Origin: Euborellia annulipes | Lineage: Eukaryota > Arthropoda > Insecta > Dermaptera > Anisolabididae | DNA: 64,000 nucleotides | Assembly (NCBI GenBank): GCA_023213315.1 | Contig: JAKCPI010012593.1 | Coordinates: forward strand, 19,562 to 83,561 | Direction: 5' to 3' | Shown here: positions 1-10,894 of the stretch, in pieces | How positions within the stretch are numbered: the stretch's first letter is position 1 | Layout: each line of letters opens with the position of its first letter | Made by a program: the position numbers and the translations under genes | The notes under the pieces: generated by a model | The model's database searches: none | The model's input: the letters and a program-made list of their open reading frames with translations, nothing else | What the model was told of the DNA's origin: nothing

Positions 1-411
1 TAAAAGTTCAACGGTCATAAAAGAAGAAAAGACATTTTTCACAAGCTGTTCACATCACATGTATTTATTTATTTTCATACAAATTTGGAATAAAACAAAA
101 AATACCTTTTCGTTTAGTCCCAAGTAAATATAATAATTAATATCGACTATAATATGGATTGTTATTTTATAATTAAATACCGAATAGATAGAGTTTTATT
201 TGATTATAATCAAAATTCTTTGTTCTAATGTAAATGACGTTTTGAATAAAAATTATGAAATCTTTACAAAACAAACATAATTCATAATGTTCTTTAATCA
301 TGATTCTAAATTGAATGAATTTTTAGTAAAATAAAATCATTTTTTTCAAGTGATAAACATTAGGTAAGTTAAAATTTGTATTTTCTGAAAATTTTTTACG
401 ATACTCAGTAT

Positions 412-556
412 GTTTCAATTGGGTGTCCAGGCATTTTTATTTAAGTCATTTGGTATCCAAATGCCTTAAATAAAATCTTCGGACTGCCTGGAGTCCGAAC
501 CCGCGACGTTCGGTATAGAAGGTAGGCACGCTACCAACTACTCCAAGCCCCGTGGG
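412..556 (-). repeat. tRNA-derived SINE, family A
   Basis: Reading on the minus strand: GGGGCTTGGAGTAGTTGGTA (A-box region), then B box GGGTTCGGACT, then the family tail with AGGCATTTGGATACCAAATG. Pol III boxes plus an unrelated body make this a tRNA-derived SINE rather than a tRNA gene. The body hairpin CCATTTGGATACCAAATGG is characteristic. Confidence 0.8.
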
Positions 557-1016
557 AATGAAGTTTATTTAAAGATCATTTTATATGATAATCTTAATCC
601 AAATACGAAGAAACAAACGGATAAGTTTCATGTTGGAATTACCAAAATCTACTCCTGATTTAGGAAATGGAAGATAATCTCATCCCCAGTAACAAGCACA
701 AAGGGCCCAATTTGTGAAGGCAAGGCCTAAGTAGGGATATTCATCCCTAAATGTGAATCTATATACAAAGATATAAAAACAAACTGTAAAAAGAATTTAA
801 TCGATCTTTATAATAAACAATTTTCCTATATTCAATTGATCTAAATGAATTTTCCCTGAATTGTTGGCAAACTGAACCCACCCACCTTGGCGTTTAAGAT
901 TATCAAAGATTTTTTTAATTAATTAACCAATTTTTTGAGAAAAAAAAACGATTAATACAATTTTTAACGTTAATACTAATAAAATGTTTGTTTGGTTAAT
1001 CAAGAGAAAAACTCAC

Positions 1017-1081
1017 CATATATTGGAATATCCGAAATCCTTGAAGAAGCAGCATCACTGTGAGCAGCATCTGACGCTGAA
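1017..1081 (-). CDS. Shrm: Shroom exon near the left edge (21 codons plus split ends)
   Basis: Proposed acceptor AATCGTCAG precedes 1081 and the consensus donor ATG|GTGAGT follows 1017. The peptide is SASDAAHSDAASSRISDIPI then Y, with split codons at both ends. The incoming base T completes the CG|T Arg codon from 33238-33395, and phase 1 leaves the exon. The acceptor has a poor pyrimidine tract, so it is weaker than the other nine. The Ser/Ala/Asp-rich peptide resembles linker before the ASD2 domain. The ASD2 coiled coil, which binds Rho kinase in known Shrooms, must be encoded beyond base 1. Confidence 0.6.
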
Positions 1082-1621
1082 CTGACGATTCATCGTGCTC
1101 GATTCATCAACTGATAGCAGTCTCTCCATCTTTAACAAATTAAAAAGAGAAGAATTATTAAATAAGAAATTGTTTAAAATAAAATAATGTAACCTAAAAA
1201 AACATGTTGGTAAGTAGAATGTGAATATTCCATTATCATGCTTTATTAACTAATTAAAAGTTAAGTATTTATTTAAATCAATATAAATATTAATCTAATT
1301 TTTTTTAGAGTATAGGATGATATAATAAATTAAGCAAACTACCTGAATATTGTAATTCTCAATTGATTTTATTGCACATAGACACTTATTTTCACACAAG
1401 ACAGCTCACTACTAAAGCGTCTCAAGATGGCGATCAAAGAGTATACTTATCTTATACTCTTTGATGGCGATGTCTTTGATGAAAAAAAAATATGGTAGGT
1501 CAAATTAATTAAAAAAATAAAAAATCTGGTGTGACTGGTCGCACAGCACACAACTGGCTCTCACTAAATTATTAATAATAACTTAATTATTTGTATTTTA
1601 TACAAATAATGTATGTTTAAT

Positions 1622-2329
1622 CAGTGGCGTACCGAGGGGGGGGGCGAGGGGGCGGTCCGCCCCAGGCCCCGAGCCGGCATAGGCCCCCATATATTTATAA
1701 AAAAAAATTTAATGAAAATTTCCCTTTTAGAGGCTCCGGGGCCCTCAGGGCTCAAGTAAAAATGGAAAAATTTAGATAAAAAAAACAAAATTTAATGAAA
1801 ATTTCTCTTTGAGAGGCCCCGGGGCCCTCAGTGCTCGAGTAAAAACAAAATTTAATACCATAAAATTATTCAAAATTTAATGAAAATTTCCCTTTGAGAG
1901 GCCCCGGGGCCCTCAGGGCTCGAGTAAAAACAAAATTTAATACCATAAAATTATTCAAAATTTAATGAAAATTTCTCTTTGAGAGGCCCCGGGGCCCTTA
2001 GGGCTCAAGTAAAAACAAAATTTAATGAAAATTTCCGTTTGAGAGGCCCCGGGGCCCTCAAGGCTCAAGTAAAAACAAAATTTAATGAAAATTTCTCTTT
2101 GAGAGGCCCCGGGGCCCTCAGGGCTCAAGTAAAAACAAAATTTAATCAAAATTTCCCTTTGAGAGGCCCCGGGGCCCTTGGGGTTCAGGGATATACGGTA
2201 TTTTAAAAATATTTTTGTGTATGGAGGAGAGGGATATTTAAAGATGAGCACCCCAAAAAAAAAAAATTCAATATAAGGCCCCCTCTTCTAGTGCCGCCCC
2301 AGGCCCCCAACTGCCTCGGTACGCCTCTG
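1622..2329. mobile_element. hAT-like element, non-autonomous, 708 bp
   Basis: The terminal inverted repeats read CAGTGGCGTACCGAGG on the left and CAGAGGCGTACCGAGG (reverse complement of the right end). They are flanked by a perfect 8-bp target duplication TGTTTAAT (1614-1621 and 2330-2337). Both features are typical of the hAT superfamily. There is no transposase; the interior is a G/C-rich and tandemly repeated filler. The open frames inside it are products of the tandem repeat and not genes. Confidence 0.9.
1709..2187. repeat. Minisatellite inside the hAT element, 60-86 bp units
   Basis: Seven copies of a GAGGC(C/T)CCGGGGCCCT core occur near 1731, 1814, 1900, 1983, 2043, 2103 and 2163, separated by A-rich spacers. 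The last four are spaced exactly 60 bp. The core is itself palindromic (GGCCCCGGGGCC). The unit length of 60 keeps three-base register and creates the open frames seen on both strands. Confidence 0.9.
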
Positions 2330-2593
2330 TGTTTAATACACATCAACTAACAACTCCACACTAGGACTCAATGCTTTGTCATTTGAGTTCATACTCTCAA
2401 TAATTCCACTGATAATGGTCATATTTAATTAAAACCTTTCCTGAACATTAAATTAAAACGTTTCCTGAACAGAGAGTTTCATTTTGTGGAGACTAAATTC
2501 TTGGCTGCCTGCTCCTTTCAAGTGTATATTATAAAAATTATATATAATACATAGGATCTCGGCACATTAATTATATCAACTATGCTTTAAAGT

Positions 2594-2797
2594 GGTGTTT
2601 CTAGGACGGCGTACGATATGGGGCTTCTCGGACGACAACTATGAGAATGACTTGGCTTCACCGGGAGATATGACCGAGCTTGGCCTGTCGGGGACAACAT
2701 CATTGGATAGGGTGAAGTGGAGAGACAAGGTGAGGACCGCCGACCCCGCAGCGGAAATAATCAGGCGGAAAAAGAAGAAGAAAATCCAAATGATTTA
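2594..2797 (+). pseudogene. Non-LTR retrotransposon ORF2 C-terminus, fragment
   Basis: The translated segment contains SLDRVKWRDKVRTADPAAEI and ends in RRKKKKK. A DR.(K/R)W(R).....(A)ADP tail is typical of the C-terminus of RTE-like non-LTR retrotransposon polyproteins. Only the last ~65 codons remain. A related 3' end (CGCCGACCCCGC followed by GAATAAGGC and AAGAAGAAG) occurs at 39905-39950. 5' truncation is the normal outcome of target-primed reverse transcription. Confidence 0.55.
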
Positions 2798-3339
2798 AAT
2801 AAATATTTGTCATAATACTTGAACACATATTCCTTCATTTTCAATTTGACATGTCATCTCTCGGCCAGGGATTGGAAGGTGATAAGATTTTTCATTAACT
2901 TTGTCCAATTTTTTATTTAATATCAAAATTTTCATTTAAAAGATTTAAAAATCCGAATGTATTGAATAATTCAGTAAATTTAGTCACTTTATAGCTTTAT
3001 ATAAATTGAATATATTTATTCTTGTTTTATAAATTGCGTTACCACCCTTCTTTTTTTTTTTTTTTGCCCTTTAAAGATGAAAAAAATAGAAGGATGATAT
3101 TTAATAATCTCTCCTCCCTTTTTGTCTGAGGAAGGAGCTTATTTATAATTCGTTATCGAACAGACTCCGTGCCTTTTTTTTGTGATCTTGAATTTATTAT
3201 ATAAAAAAAAAAATCCATATTGCAAACATGATTTAATAATAATGGTGTTCATTATTTTATAACGCGCGTAACAAAAAATACATTTGTGATTTTCAAACCA
3301 TTTTTATTGTCTCTTAATGATATTGAAACAAAATTCACA

Positions 3340-3725
3340 AAAAAAAGAGGGATAGAGATTCTATTAGTTTCTCTTACCCTATATATGAAATACAGTATAC
3401 AGAGAGGAAGTATTGGATTCATGTCAAAAATTCGATGTCGAGATTTTGATGGATATACACGTTTTAAGGTTCCCTGAATCCAAAAAAAGTAGTTTTCCCA
3501 ACATTGTCTGTCTGTGAGCAAAATATCTCAAGAACGAAAAGAGCTAGGAGGTTGAAATTTTATATTTAAGTTAGGTATCCTCCTGGGACGTGATACGAAG
3601 CTTTTGAACAAAATCCGCCAAAAAGTACTAGTACTTTACTGATGTAGTTTTTCACTTTTTTTCGATTTTCTCAAAATTCGCTCCAACGATTTTGTTTAAA
3701 ATTCATCAACATTTTTCATAGACCA
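3340..3725 (+). repeat. Composite repeat H (TACTTTCTCTTACC family), partial
   Basis: Shared blocks are GAGAGGAAGTATTGGATTCA, ATTCGATGTCGAGATTTTGA, AAGTACTAGTACTTTACTGA and TTCTCAAAATTCGCTCC. The family recurs at 15240, 19745, 22322, 54445, 56170, 57232 and 60262 in both orientations. No protein is encoded. The copy starts just inside the family 5' end and stops before the terminal hairpin. Confidence 0.85.
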
Positions 3726-3841
3726 ATATATTAATATGATATAAAATTATATATATATATATATATACTGTATTTGGAAGAGGTACCAGGGAGCCTTCCT
3801 GGTGAACAGCAGCCAGGGTGAATAAAAATTTTTATACTTTG

Positions 3842-3884
3842 TTGCCGACGTTTCGGGCGCTAGTCGCACCCATCCTCAGGGCAA
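3842..3884 (-). ncRNA. Hammerhead ribozyme-like motif, opposite arm
   Basis: Exact inverted counterpart of the 4094-4136 motif: TTGCC, CTGAGGA (3879 down to 3873), stem II, GAAA (3854-3851), CGTC and GGCAA. Both stems and every core base are retained. A transcript of either strand of the fold-back would therefore carry one sense-oriented motif. Confidence 0.75.
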
Positions 3885-4093
3885 GCAAATTGTCAAAATA
3901 TAGTACCAGTTATGCGGCCCCGGAAATCAATTGCTGTTTAAATGCGGTGTCAGGTACAACGTCTTGTGAATTTTTATAAAAAAACATTTTAAGAATTTGT
4001 ACATACCTTCGATTCAAAGAAATAATAATACATGTATCAACATGAAATGAATTCCCGGTGCCGCATAACTGGTACTATATTTTGACAATTTGC

Positions 4094-4136
4094 TTGCCCT
4101 GAGGATGGGTGCGACTAGCGCCCGAAACGTCGGCAA
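4094..4136 (+). ncRNA. Hammerhead ribozyme-like motif, well formed
   Basis: Parts in order: stem I strand TTGCC (4094-4098), core CTGAGGA (4099-4105), stem II GGGTGC / GCGCCC with loop GACTA, core GAAA (4124-4127), C, cleavage triplet GTC (4129-4131), then GGCAA (4132-4136) pairing perfectly with TTGCC. This is type I topology with an almost absent stem III. The ACGT at the junction is self-complementary, so pairing between two ribozymes is plausible. Hammerheads of this kind are known in Penelope-like elements and retrozymes. Confidence 0.75.
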
Positions 4137-4794
4137 CAAAGTATAAAATTTTTTATTCACCCTGGCTGCTGTTCACCAGGAAGGCTCCCTGGTCCCTCTT
4201 CCAAATTGAATATCTACAGTCATTCAACCAACAAATTCTATATACTGTATTTATAATTATTCATTTAAATTTTAAGATAACAAATTTGCCCAATCAAACA
4301 CAAACTCATCTCGCGAATTTGCTATCTTAAACGATATATTGACTGCCTTATTTACAGTCTTTTTGAGCGTTGATTGAAAAAAATTCGACCTTTTTTCAAG
4401 CAAAGCTCTACCTAATTATTATTAAAATTTGGTTGAAATTTTTCTTTTGTTCACAGGCAATTTAATCGAGCAAAACTAAAAGGAAAATATGAATCTAAAC
4501 CCAAAAACAGTTTCAAAATCAACGAATAAGCTCTTTCTACAAAAGGAATCACCAAACTTAATTGGATAAAATTTTGAGCTTCAACTGGACAGCAGTATTT
4601 ATTTTTTAAAGTAATAATTGACTACATTAGTTGTTAATTAAATAATTAGACGGTTGCCAAAAATGATTATTATATTGCCTTTAGGCTTTAGTTTTGAATT
4701 CCTGTTAATGATTCTCTTATTAAAATACCTATTCACATTCCATGATAAAATTTCAAATCCAAACAAAACATAAAAGGAATGAAAGAAAAAAAAA

Positions 4795-4960
4795 CTCATT
4801 GATGAGAACAATTATGCATGATAGAAATGACGTCACGTTCTAAGTAAACGATCTCTACGAGTAGGCTAACTAACTAATTATGTGGGATTTTCTCGACGGC
4901 GGCGGGCGGCAAGGTCCTTTTACCATCGGTGTGTGTCTCCCATGAGTCAGCCAACTAAAC
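4795..4960. promoter_or_regulatory. Possible intronic enhancer: CRE and AP-1 motifs
   Basis: A non-repetitive GC-richer stretch contains a perfect CRE palindrome TGACGTCA (4828-4835), a CGGCGGCGGGCGG run near 4900 and an AP-1 site TGAGTCA (4943-4949). The three lie within about 120 bp in an otherwise AT-rich intron. Site matches alone are common, so this is a weak call, but the cluster stands out from surrounding repeats. Confidence 0.25.
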
Positions 4961-5695
4961 TTTCTCATTAAAATGGCGAATGTCTGCAAAGTTCTTGGAA
5001 GCTGATCTGTCTGTCTGTCTGTCTGCCTATATAGCCCACCCATTCTTTCTTAGGAGCTGATGATGACTCGATATCTCTAGAAAGAGTGAAAGAGAGAGCG
5101 AGAGTGGAACCTCTTGTCTTCGCAGCCCACACTGCAAGGGCATTTGTCTTGTATACAAGTTTATTGTAATGACAATTCAAATGCCACTTGTTCCCACTTA
5201 TTATTTATTCCTTAACTAACCTTCGACGCAAGGAGTTTCCACCTGGATGCATAAATTATAGCATAAATCATTAATTTACTGCCTCTCTTCAAAATCATTT
5301 TTATATTTTACTCTACCAAGAATTGACGCATGAGTATTTTAAAAAAATTTCATTGAGTAGCACTTTGGGGAGTATGAATATATTTTAACAGATATCATTA
5401 AAACAAACCGGTCTAAGGATTAAATCTTTTTCTCTTTTCTAGTTCTACATTTTTAGATTGCAATATTTGTACATTTTCTTGTCAATCATGTTTGATCTTC
5501 TTGATTTGAGTAAATAACAGCTTTTAAATAATCAGCCGTTGTGCTAGAAGTCTCTGATAATCTAAACTCATAAAATTAAATATTGATTTATTGGTTTAGA
5601 GTCAAAAATATATTTTGTAGACCTAATTTAATGCCTCTATTAGAAGATGAGAACCCCTGCACTCGAAATATTTAAAATATATCTTTATATATATA

Positions 5696-5830
5696 ACTAG
5701 CTTACAAGCGCTCGCTACGCTTCGCTGCGCTACGCTTCGCTCACACTTGAAAGCTAGCTGGGGGCTTCGCCCCCCAGACCCCTACTGGGGGGCATAGCCC
5801 CCCAGACCCCCCGTAGTTTTTTAGGACTTA
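5696..5830. repeat. GC-rich short inverted repeats (GGGGGCTTCGCCCCC)
   Basis: A block of small hairpins: CGCTACGCTTCGCTGCGCTA, GGGGGCTTCGCCCCC and GGGGGGCATAGCCCCCC, followed by degenerate TTATGACTTAACTTCTTCTT repeats to about 5920. The class is not recognised. It is sharply GC-rich against flanks near 25 percent GC. Confidence 0.6.
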
Positions 5831-7223
5831 ACGTCTTCTTTTATGACTAAACTTCTTCTTTATGACTTAAAGTCTTCTTCTATGATTTAACATCTTTTAT
5901 GGCTTAACATCTTCTTTTATCCACAATTCAACTTTACTCTAACTCTTACTAATTCATCTTTCACACTTTCACACTCTTTTAATTATTCATACATACGCTC
6001 AGCCTACATCCTGCACCAACCATTGTTACCACTATTATATAATCCTGATATCATCCACCAACTTCAGAAAACTTCATTTCTATTCTCATCCTAATCATTT
6101 ATTTTTTTATAATTTACTAAATTACTCTTTCTTTTTCCTTTCTTCTTCATTGAACCAAAAAAACAACACTAAGAAAAATTCTATCTACCCTAAATTTTCC
6201 AACAGAAAAAAGAAAACACTAAGAAGTTTCATTTTTATTGTATTTCCAATACATTTTCTTTATTAAACTATATGTTCAATTTTTATTTATTATCAACAAA
6301 TTATTATATTCGTTATGTTTATCAAATTTTAGGATTTTTATTATTTTTGTTATGTTGGTAGAATCTAAATGCATAAGTTGCTATCCATTCAAAATGATAA
6401 AAACAAAAGATTTGACTAAATTTTATAAAATTTCAGGATTTTTATTTAATCAAAACGTTCACTAAAAAAGGATAGGCTCCGGTTCGCCTGGGGAGAACCC
6501 TCGCCAATCCTTTATTGCCATTGTCAAAGAGAAAACAATGAAAAATCAAAAGGTCTACAAACATATTAGGTTTTTTGCCACGAAATGGCTTAAATAAGCA
6601 GGGATGGGCGTTAATCAGTTACATGTATTTGAAATACAAGATACCAAATACAATATTAATTGGTATTTTGTATTTCGTTACAGCATAGGCAAAATAATTG
6701 CTATCTTGTATTTCGTTACATTTTTTAGTAATTGGTATCTGAAATTCGAGATACCAAATACTTTTTTTTTTTTTAATTTGCCGCAGTATAAGAATCTTGC
6801 AGAGGGAGCTGAAATCGTTTTAATTTATTTAATATTACTGTATGTATGTAATCGTCGTGTGGGTTCTTTGCTCTGAATCTTAGTAAAAACCAGTAAAGAG
6901 AAGTCAATCAAAACGCCAAATTTTCACTCTTCGTTAAAAAACTTTTTTGCTTTTTTCTTTCAACCAGCTCTGAACGACTAAATCTTTGTTCTTCTGCCCC
7001 AGTTGAAAGATTGTTTTCATTTGCGGGTTTATTCATTCTCCATCAAGGTCCAGATTATCCGACAAAACTTTTGAAAACTTGGTTTTTTCAAACCTTTTCA
7101 TATTTTTATAAATAAATTTTTTTAGTGTCATGAATAATTTTATTGTTTTCGATTTTCCAAAGGTATTCTCCAATATAAGTTTAGCTGCCACTTTCCTAAA
7201 CTAAATTTATTTAGGGTTCCAGA

Positions 7224-7786
7224 TAGAGCCCTGCACGGGCCGATTTTTTTTGGCCCGGACCGGTTCCGTGTCCGTATTTTTTTTTTTTGACTTCCCTCCC
7301 GTACCCGGCCCGTAATTTTTTACCATTCTTCAGGCCCGCCCGGAATTTTTTCAAACCCGCCCATTCCCGCCCGAGATTTAGTGAATGAATGAACGAATGT
7401 CTATTAAAATTAAATATACAAATTAAACACTAGGTTATTTGTTTCAAAGTTTTTATTAATTAAAAATTAACACTTAATACGTATTAAGTGTTAATTTTTA
7501 ATTAATAAAACCTTTGAAACAAATAACCTAGTGTTTAATTTGTATATTTAATTTTAATTTACAAAATGTTTCAACGAGAACCAACGGTCGAAAGTTTAAA
7601 TCTTATTAGAACGAATGTCTAATAATTTTTAAATAAAATTTCATTTGCATGCTCGTCCGCCCGAACCCGTTTATTTAGACTTGCTACCCTCCCGTATCCG
7701 CCCGTAATTTTTTTCATGGCCTCCAAAGCCCGCGGGCCGGGCGGGTAACGGGTCTACGGGCCAACCCGTACCCGTGCAGGGCTCTA
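7224..7786. mobile_element. hAT-like element nested in another, 563 bp
   Basis: Ends TAGAGCCCTGCACGG and its inverted copy flank the element, with a perfect target duplication GTTCCAGA (7216-7223 and 7787-7794). Subterminal CCCGCCCG-type sequence occurs on both sides. The centre is a 156-bp palindrome (7403-7558). It inserted after the outer 6599-7999 element was in place. Confidence 0.9.
7403..7558. repeat. Near-perfect 78-bp-arm palindrome
   Basis: The symmetry centre lies between 7480 and 7481 (ACTTAATAC|GTATTAAGT). Arms of 78 bp match with about one mismatch (AAAGTTTTTA versus AAACCTTTG side). There is no spacer. It could extrude as a cruciform or give a long RNA hairpin. No ORF. Confidence 0.9.
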
Positions 7787-8483
7787 GTTCCAGAATTACC
7801 CCTCCAAAAAGTATTTTAAAATCAAGGAAAAATTTGTTTGTAATTGGTATTTTCAATGTATTTGAAATACGTAATTGGTATTTTGTATCTCGTTACACAA
7901 ACCCGTGAATAATTGGTATCTTGTATTTCGTTACAAAAATCTGAAGTAATTGGTATTTTGTATCTCGTTACTCAAAATCGAGTAACTTGCCCATCCCTGT
8001 AAATAAGAATGCTTGGAACCCAAATACACCGTACATATACCTGGTGGGCCATTAGTGCGTGAGCTGATTAACGGATATTTTTAAAGTTTTCAATTTTATT
8101 ATAAGGATTATAAAAATTTCTCAGCTATATTGTAATATTGGATGGGAGAAAGTAACGATTTGCAAAACATCAGTTGATTGTACTGAAGATGATTCCATAT
8201 CACTGGAGTCGAAATATTTACAATTAAACGGACAATACGCAAAAGTATTTATTTTTTGGCCCACGGTTTTTATAATAAAATTGATTCTCCTTAGGGCCAT
8301 CTACAAACAATTTTTAAAGTTTGTTGATCGTGCCTAATGTGGGGCCTTTAGGGCTACAAATTAAAAATAATTTTATTCCAATTGCAATTTTTATACAGGT
8401 AGATCCATATCAAAGTTATGTTTATAGTGGAGAATTGGAGATATCAGCCAAATTGGGATTGTCCAGGTTAATAAAACTTCCAG

Positions 8484-8528
8484 GATAAGACGTTTCGGCC
8501 TGAATTTATTTCGCCATCTTCATTTATC
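8484..8528 (-). ncRNA. Hammerhead-like motif, degenerate core
   Basis: The opposite arm of the 8425-8742 fold-back has ATGAAGA instead of CTGAAGA, then GGC...GCC, GAAA (8496-8493) and CGTC. Loss of the first core C should disable cleavage, so this looks like a decayed copy. Confidence 0.35.
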
Positions 8529-8635
8529 GGAAATTATACACACAGTGCAAGTGCACATGTGATCAAACCAAGACTTGTCAATAATAAAATATATTTGATT
8601 CATACCAAATTCTATGGTTCCTGTGCCCAAGTTCA

Positions 8636-8684
8636 GAGAATCCTGAAGATGGCCAAATAAATTCAAGCCGAAACGTCTGATCCT
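8636..8684 (+). ncRNA. Hammerhead-like motif
   Basis: CTGAAGA (8643-8649, fits CTGANGA), stem II GGC/GCC around AAATAAATTCAA, then GAAA (8670-8673) and CGTC. Stem I ATC/GAT is short. The core is intact, but stems are weaker than at 4094. Confidence 0.5.
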
Positions 8685-9819
8685 GGGAGTTTTATTAACC
8701 TGGACAATCCCAATTTGGCTGATATCTCCAATTCTCCACTATAATCACATCACTCACAGCCACAACCTCAAAAGCAAAGTTATGTTTATTTAAATGGAAC
8801 GCCCTGTATATTATTGCATATTTGGATTCTACGGCCAATTTTAGTATGACTTTATGTCATGAAATATATTCCAAACCAAACCGTTTAGCCGCAAATTGAG
8901 TTTTTGTGAAAAAACTGCTGTCTGAAAAAAATTGAATATCGCGCGAACCATAAAACTTAGAGGACTGTTCTTTTGTGATGTTACTAATCATGAAATGTAC
9001 TATTGTAGGCCAGATGGGTATTCTTGTGTTGGGAATAATGGCCATGCAAATTAAGAAAATTACAATCATGGATCAACCAAGGATAACTCCATTTTTTCAA
9101 TTATTCTATAATTTATAACGAAAAAAAAATTTTATTATAGACAAAACAATTTTTTTTTAAATCCAAACGCAAAACAAAATTGTAATAAATAGAAAAGATA
9201 AGCTTAATATTCGAAAATGTATTTAAATTTCCTTTAAAATCATTTATTTGAACTTTTTGAAAACGGAAATTAGGGCTGATTCGATTCTGCCCCAACGGTT
9301 TAATTATAAATCTGTGGTTTCTATCGATATAGCGGACTATGGAACCTAAGATGCCATTGTTAGAATTCATAGATGAAATATCAATAGGACTTCTCTCCAT
9401 TTCCAATGTTTCAGTAGCAAGAGGGCCTCAGCATAGATTTTCTTCTCAAATGTCAAAAGATTTTTGATTGGTTAGAAGAGATCATTTGGTAGAAAAAATT
9501 GAAATATATCGTCATTCCGGACATTGCAAAATATGTACAAAAAATTACACCCTGATACATGTTTTTTTATAATTTGGAATATAAAGAGGTATGGGATAAA
9601 AAAGTAGATTTACTTATGTGTATAAATTAATTAAATAAATAAAAATAAATAAAAAGGCATTTCAGAAAAAAATAACTACTTGGGGAGATACTATGTCAAA
9701 AAACAGGTTGTGAGATAGTTCAAATTCAACTGATTCTTACAAAAAATTTATAAGGGTTTATAAAAAAGGAAAAATATGCATCACAAAACTATTTTCGCCT
9801 TCATGCCAACAATTTTTTT

Positions 9820-10084
9820 TCACGCCCCCGAGTTTGGCGTAGTAGGTAGAGCGCTTCCCTCCTATACCAAACGTCGCGGGTTCGGACCCAGGCAGTCCGA
9901 TGATTTTATTTAAGCCATTTGGATACCAGATGGCTTAAATAGAAATGCCTGAACCCACAATTTATATATTAATCACAACGGTTATCGTCTAAAGTCTTAA
10001 ATGGCCTGAGTTGCCGAAAAGACTGTGTGAATGTGTGTGTGAGTGTGAGTGTGAATGAGAAAAAAGTGTGAATGTTTTTTAATG

Positions 10085-10113
<29 letters not shown>
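9820..10113 (+). repeat. tRNA-derived SINE, family A, full length with A tail
   Basis: Parts in order: A-box region GTTTGGCGTAGTAGGTAGAG, B box GGGTTCGGACCC, the body hairpin CATTTGGATACC/ATGGCTTAAATAG, a conserved block GGTTATCGTCTAAAGTCTTA, a GTGTGAGTGTGAGTG simple repeat and a terminal A run (10087-10113). It defines the family consensus used for other copies. Confidence 0.88.
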
Positions 10114-10116
<3 letters not shown>

Positions 10117-10894
10117 TTCACAGTTTTTGACACAGTTATACATATGATAGATATTTATTTAAATTATTAAGATATTTACAATTTGTTAAAATTCCCTAAA
10201 CAGTAATAATAATAATACCTAAACTGTTTTTATAAAATTGCTTTCTTTTGCCATTTGAGATTCCAATTCAAGAAATACACGACAGAACTAAATTTGCAAG
10301 TTCAAGTTGGTTTTCCTAAAAACAAAATAATAATAATAGGACTTTATTAAAAAAGATTATTTTATCGATGCATATGGGTCATTCCATGCCAAATCGACAA
10401 ATTTTTTTTCTGACCCCCGCGGATTTCGCTGAAAATTTCCTATCTTTTATGGATTTATGAAAAAAAAACTGCTCTTTTTTTCAAATAACTATAACTTATT
10501 TTAAAATTGATATTTCGGAACCCCGCAAGGCTATAAAAATTTTGTTTTTTAATGTAGTTTTCAGAAAAAAATACAAAAATTATTTCAGAAGCCCGGATAT
10601 ATGAAATATTTCAGTTTATTTGAAAAAAACCCTAATTTTAAATCGACCATTTTTTTTTTATTTTTTTTTTTAACTCAAAAAAAAACTTCAACTAATTCTA
10701 CAATTACCCCCGTCAAATGACGTTGCATATCGCCAAGAAATTTGAAATTTTGATGTCCTCTCATAAAGTCACTTTTGCTCCAAAAAGAAATTTAATATCA
10801 AAGGGCTTTCGATAGTATCTATTTGTATTTTAAATTTTATCAAAATCGCCCCAGCAACCTGTAGCTTTGGCTAAAAATTTGAAAATTGAAAAAA

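Larger units (their letters stand above)
3771..4207. mobile_element. Fold-back element with two opposed hammerhead motifs
   Basis: Two ~150-bp arms (3771-3923 and 4055-4207) are inverted copies separated by ~130 bp. The outer arms carry GGAAGAGG(T/G)ACCAGGGAGCC. Each arm contains a complete hammerhead-like motif, one on each strand. No ORF of note: the 73-codon frame at 4109 is a by-product. Compact inverted-repeat structure with ribozymes suggests a non-autonomous Penelope-like or retrozyme-like derivative, which is inference. Confidence 0.8.
6599..7999. mobile_element. hAT-like element, 1.4 kb, carrying a nested element
   Basis: Ends CAGGGATGGGCG (left) and CAGGGATGGGCA (right, reverse complement) are flanked by the perfect 8-bp duplication TAAATAAG (6591-6598 and 8000-8007). 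Subterminal copies of AATTGGTATTTTGTATTTCG recur near both ends, as is usual for transposase binding regions of hAT elements. No transposase ORF; the middle is occupied by the 7224-7786 insertion. Confidence 0.9.
8425..8742. mobile_element. Fold-back element with hammerhead motifs
   Basis: The outer inverted arms share GGAGATATCAGCCAAATTGG and then AATAAAACT(T/C)CCAGGAT. A shorter copy lies at 61829-62032. Motif copies with CCGAAACGTC occur in each arm, described separately. The centre is unrelated AT-rich sequence. Confidence 0.8.

Noticed and set aside
1955..2251. 98-codon protein with GPGASQREI repeats, and its plus-strand partner
   Set aside because: Both frames come from a 60-bp minisatellite inside a hAT element; period divisible by three keeps them open.
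4109..4330. 73-codon ORF beginning MRLAPETSATKYKIF
   Set aside because: It starts inside a hammerhead motif of a fold-back arm and shows no protein features.
9840..9900. tRNA gene (A and B boxes)
   Set aside because: The same boxes recur in many copies followed by a fixed non-tRNA body and A tail, so these are SINE heads.
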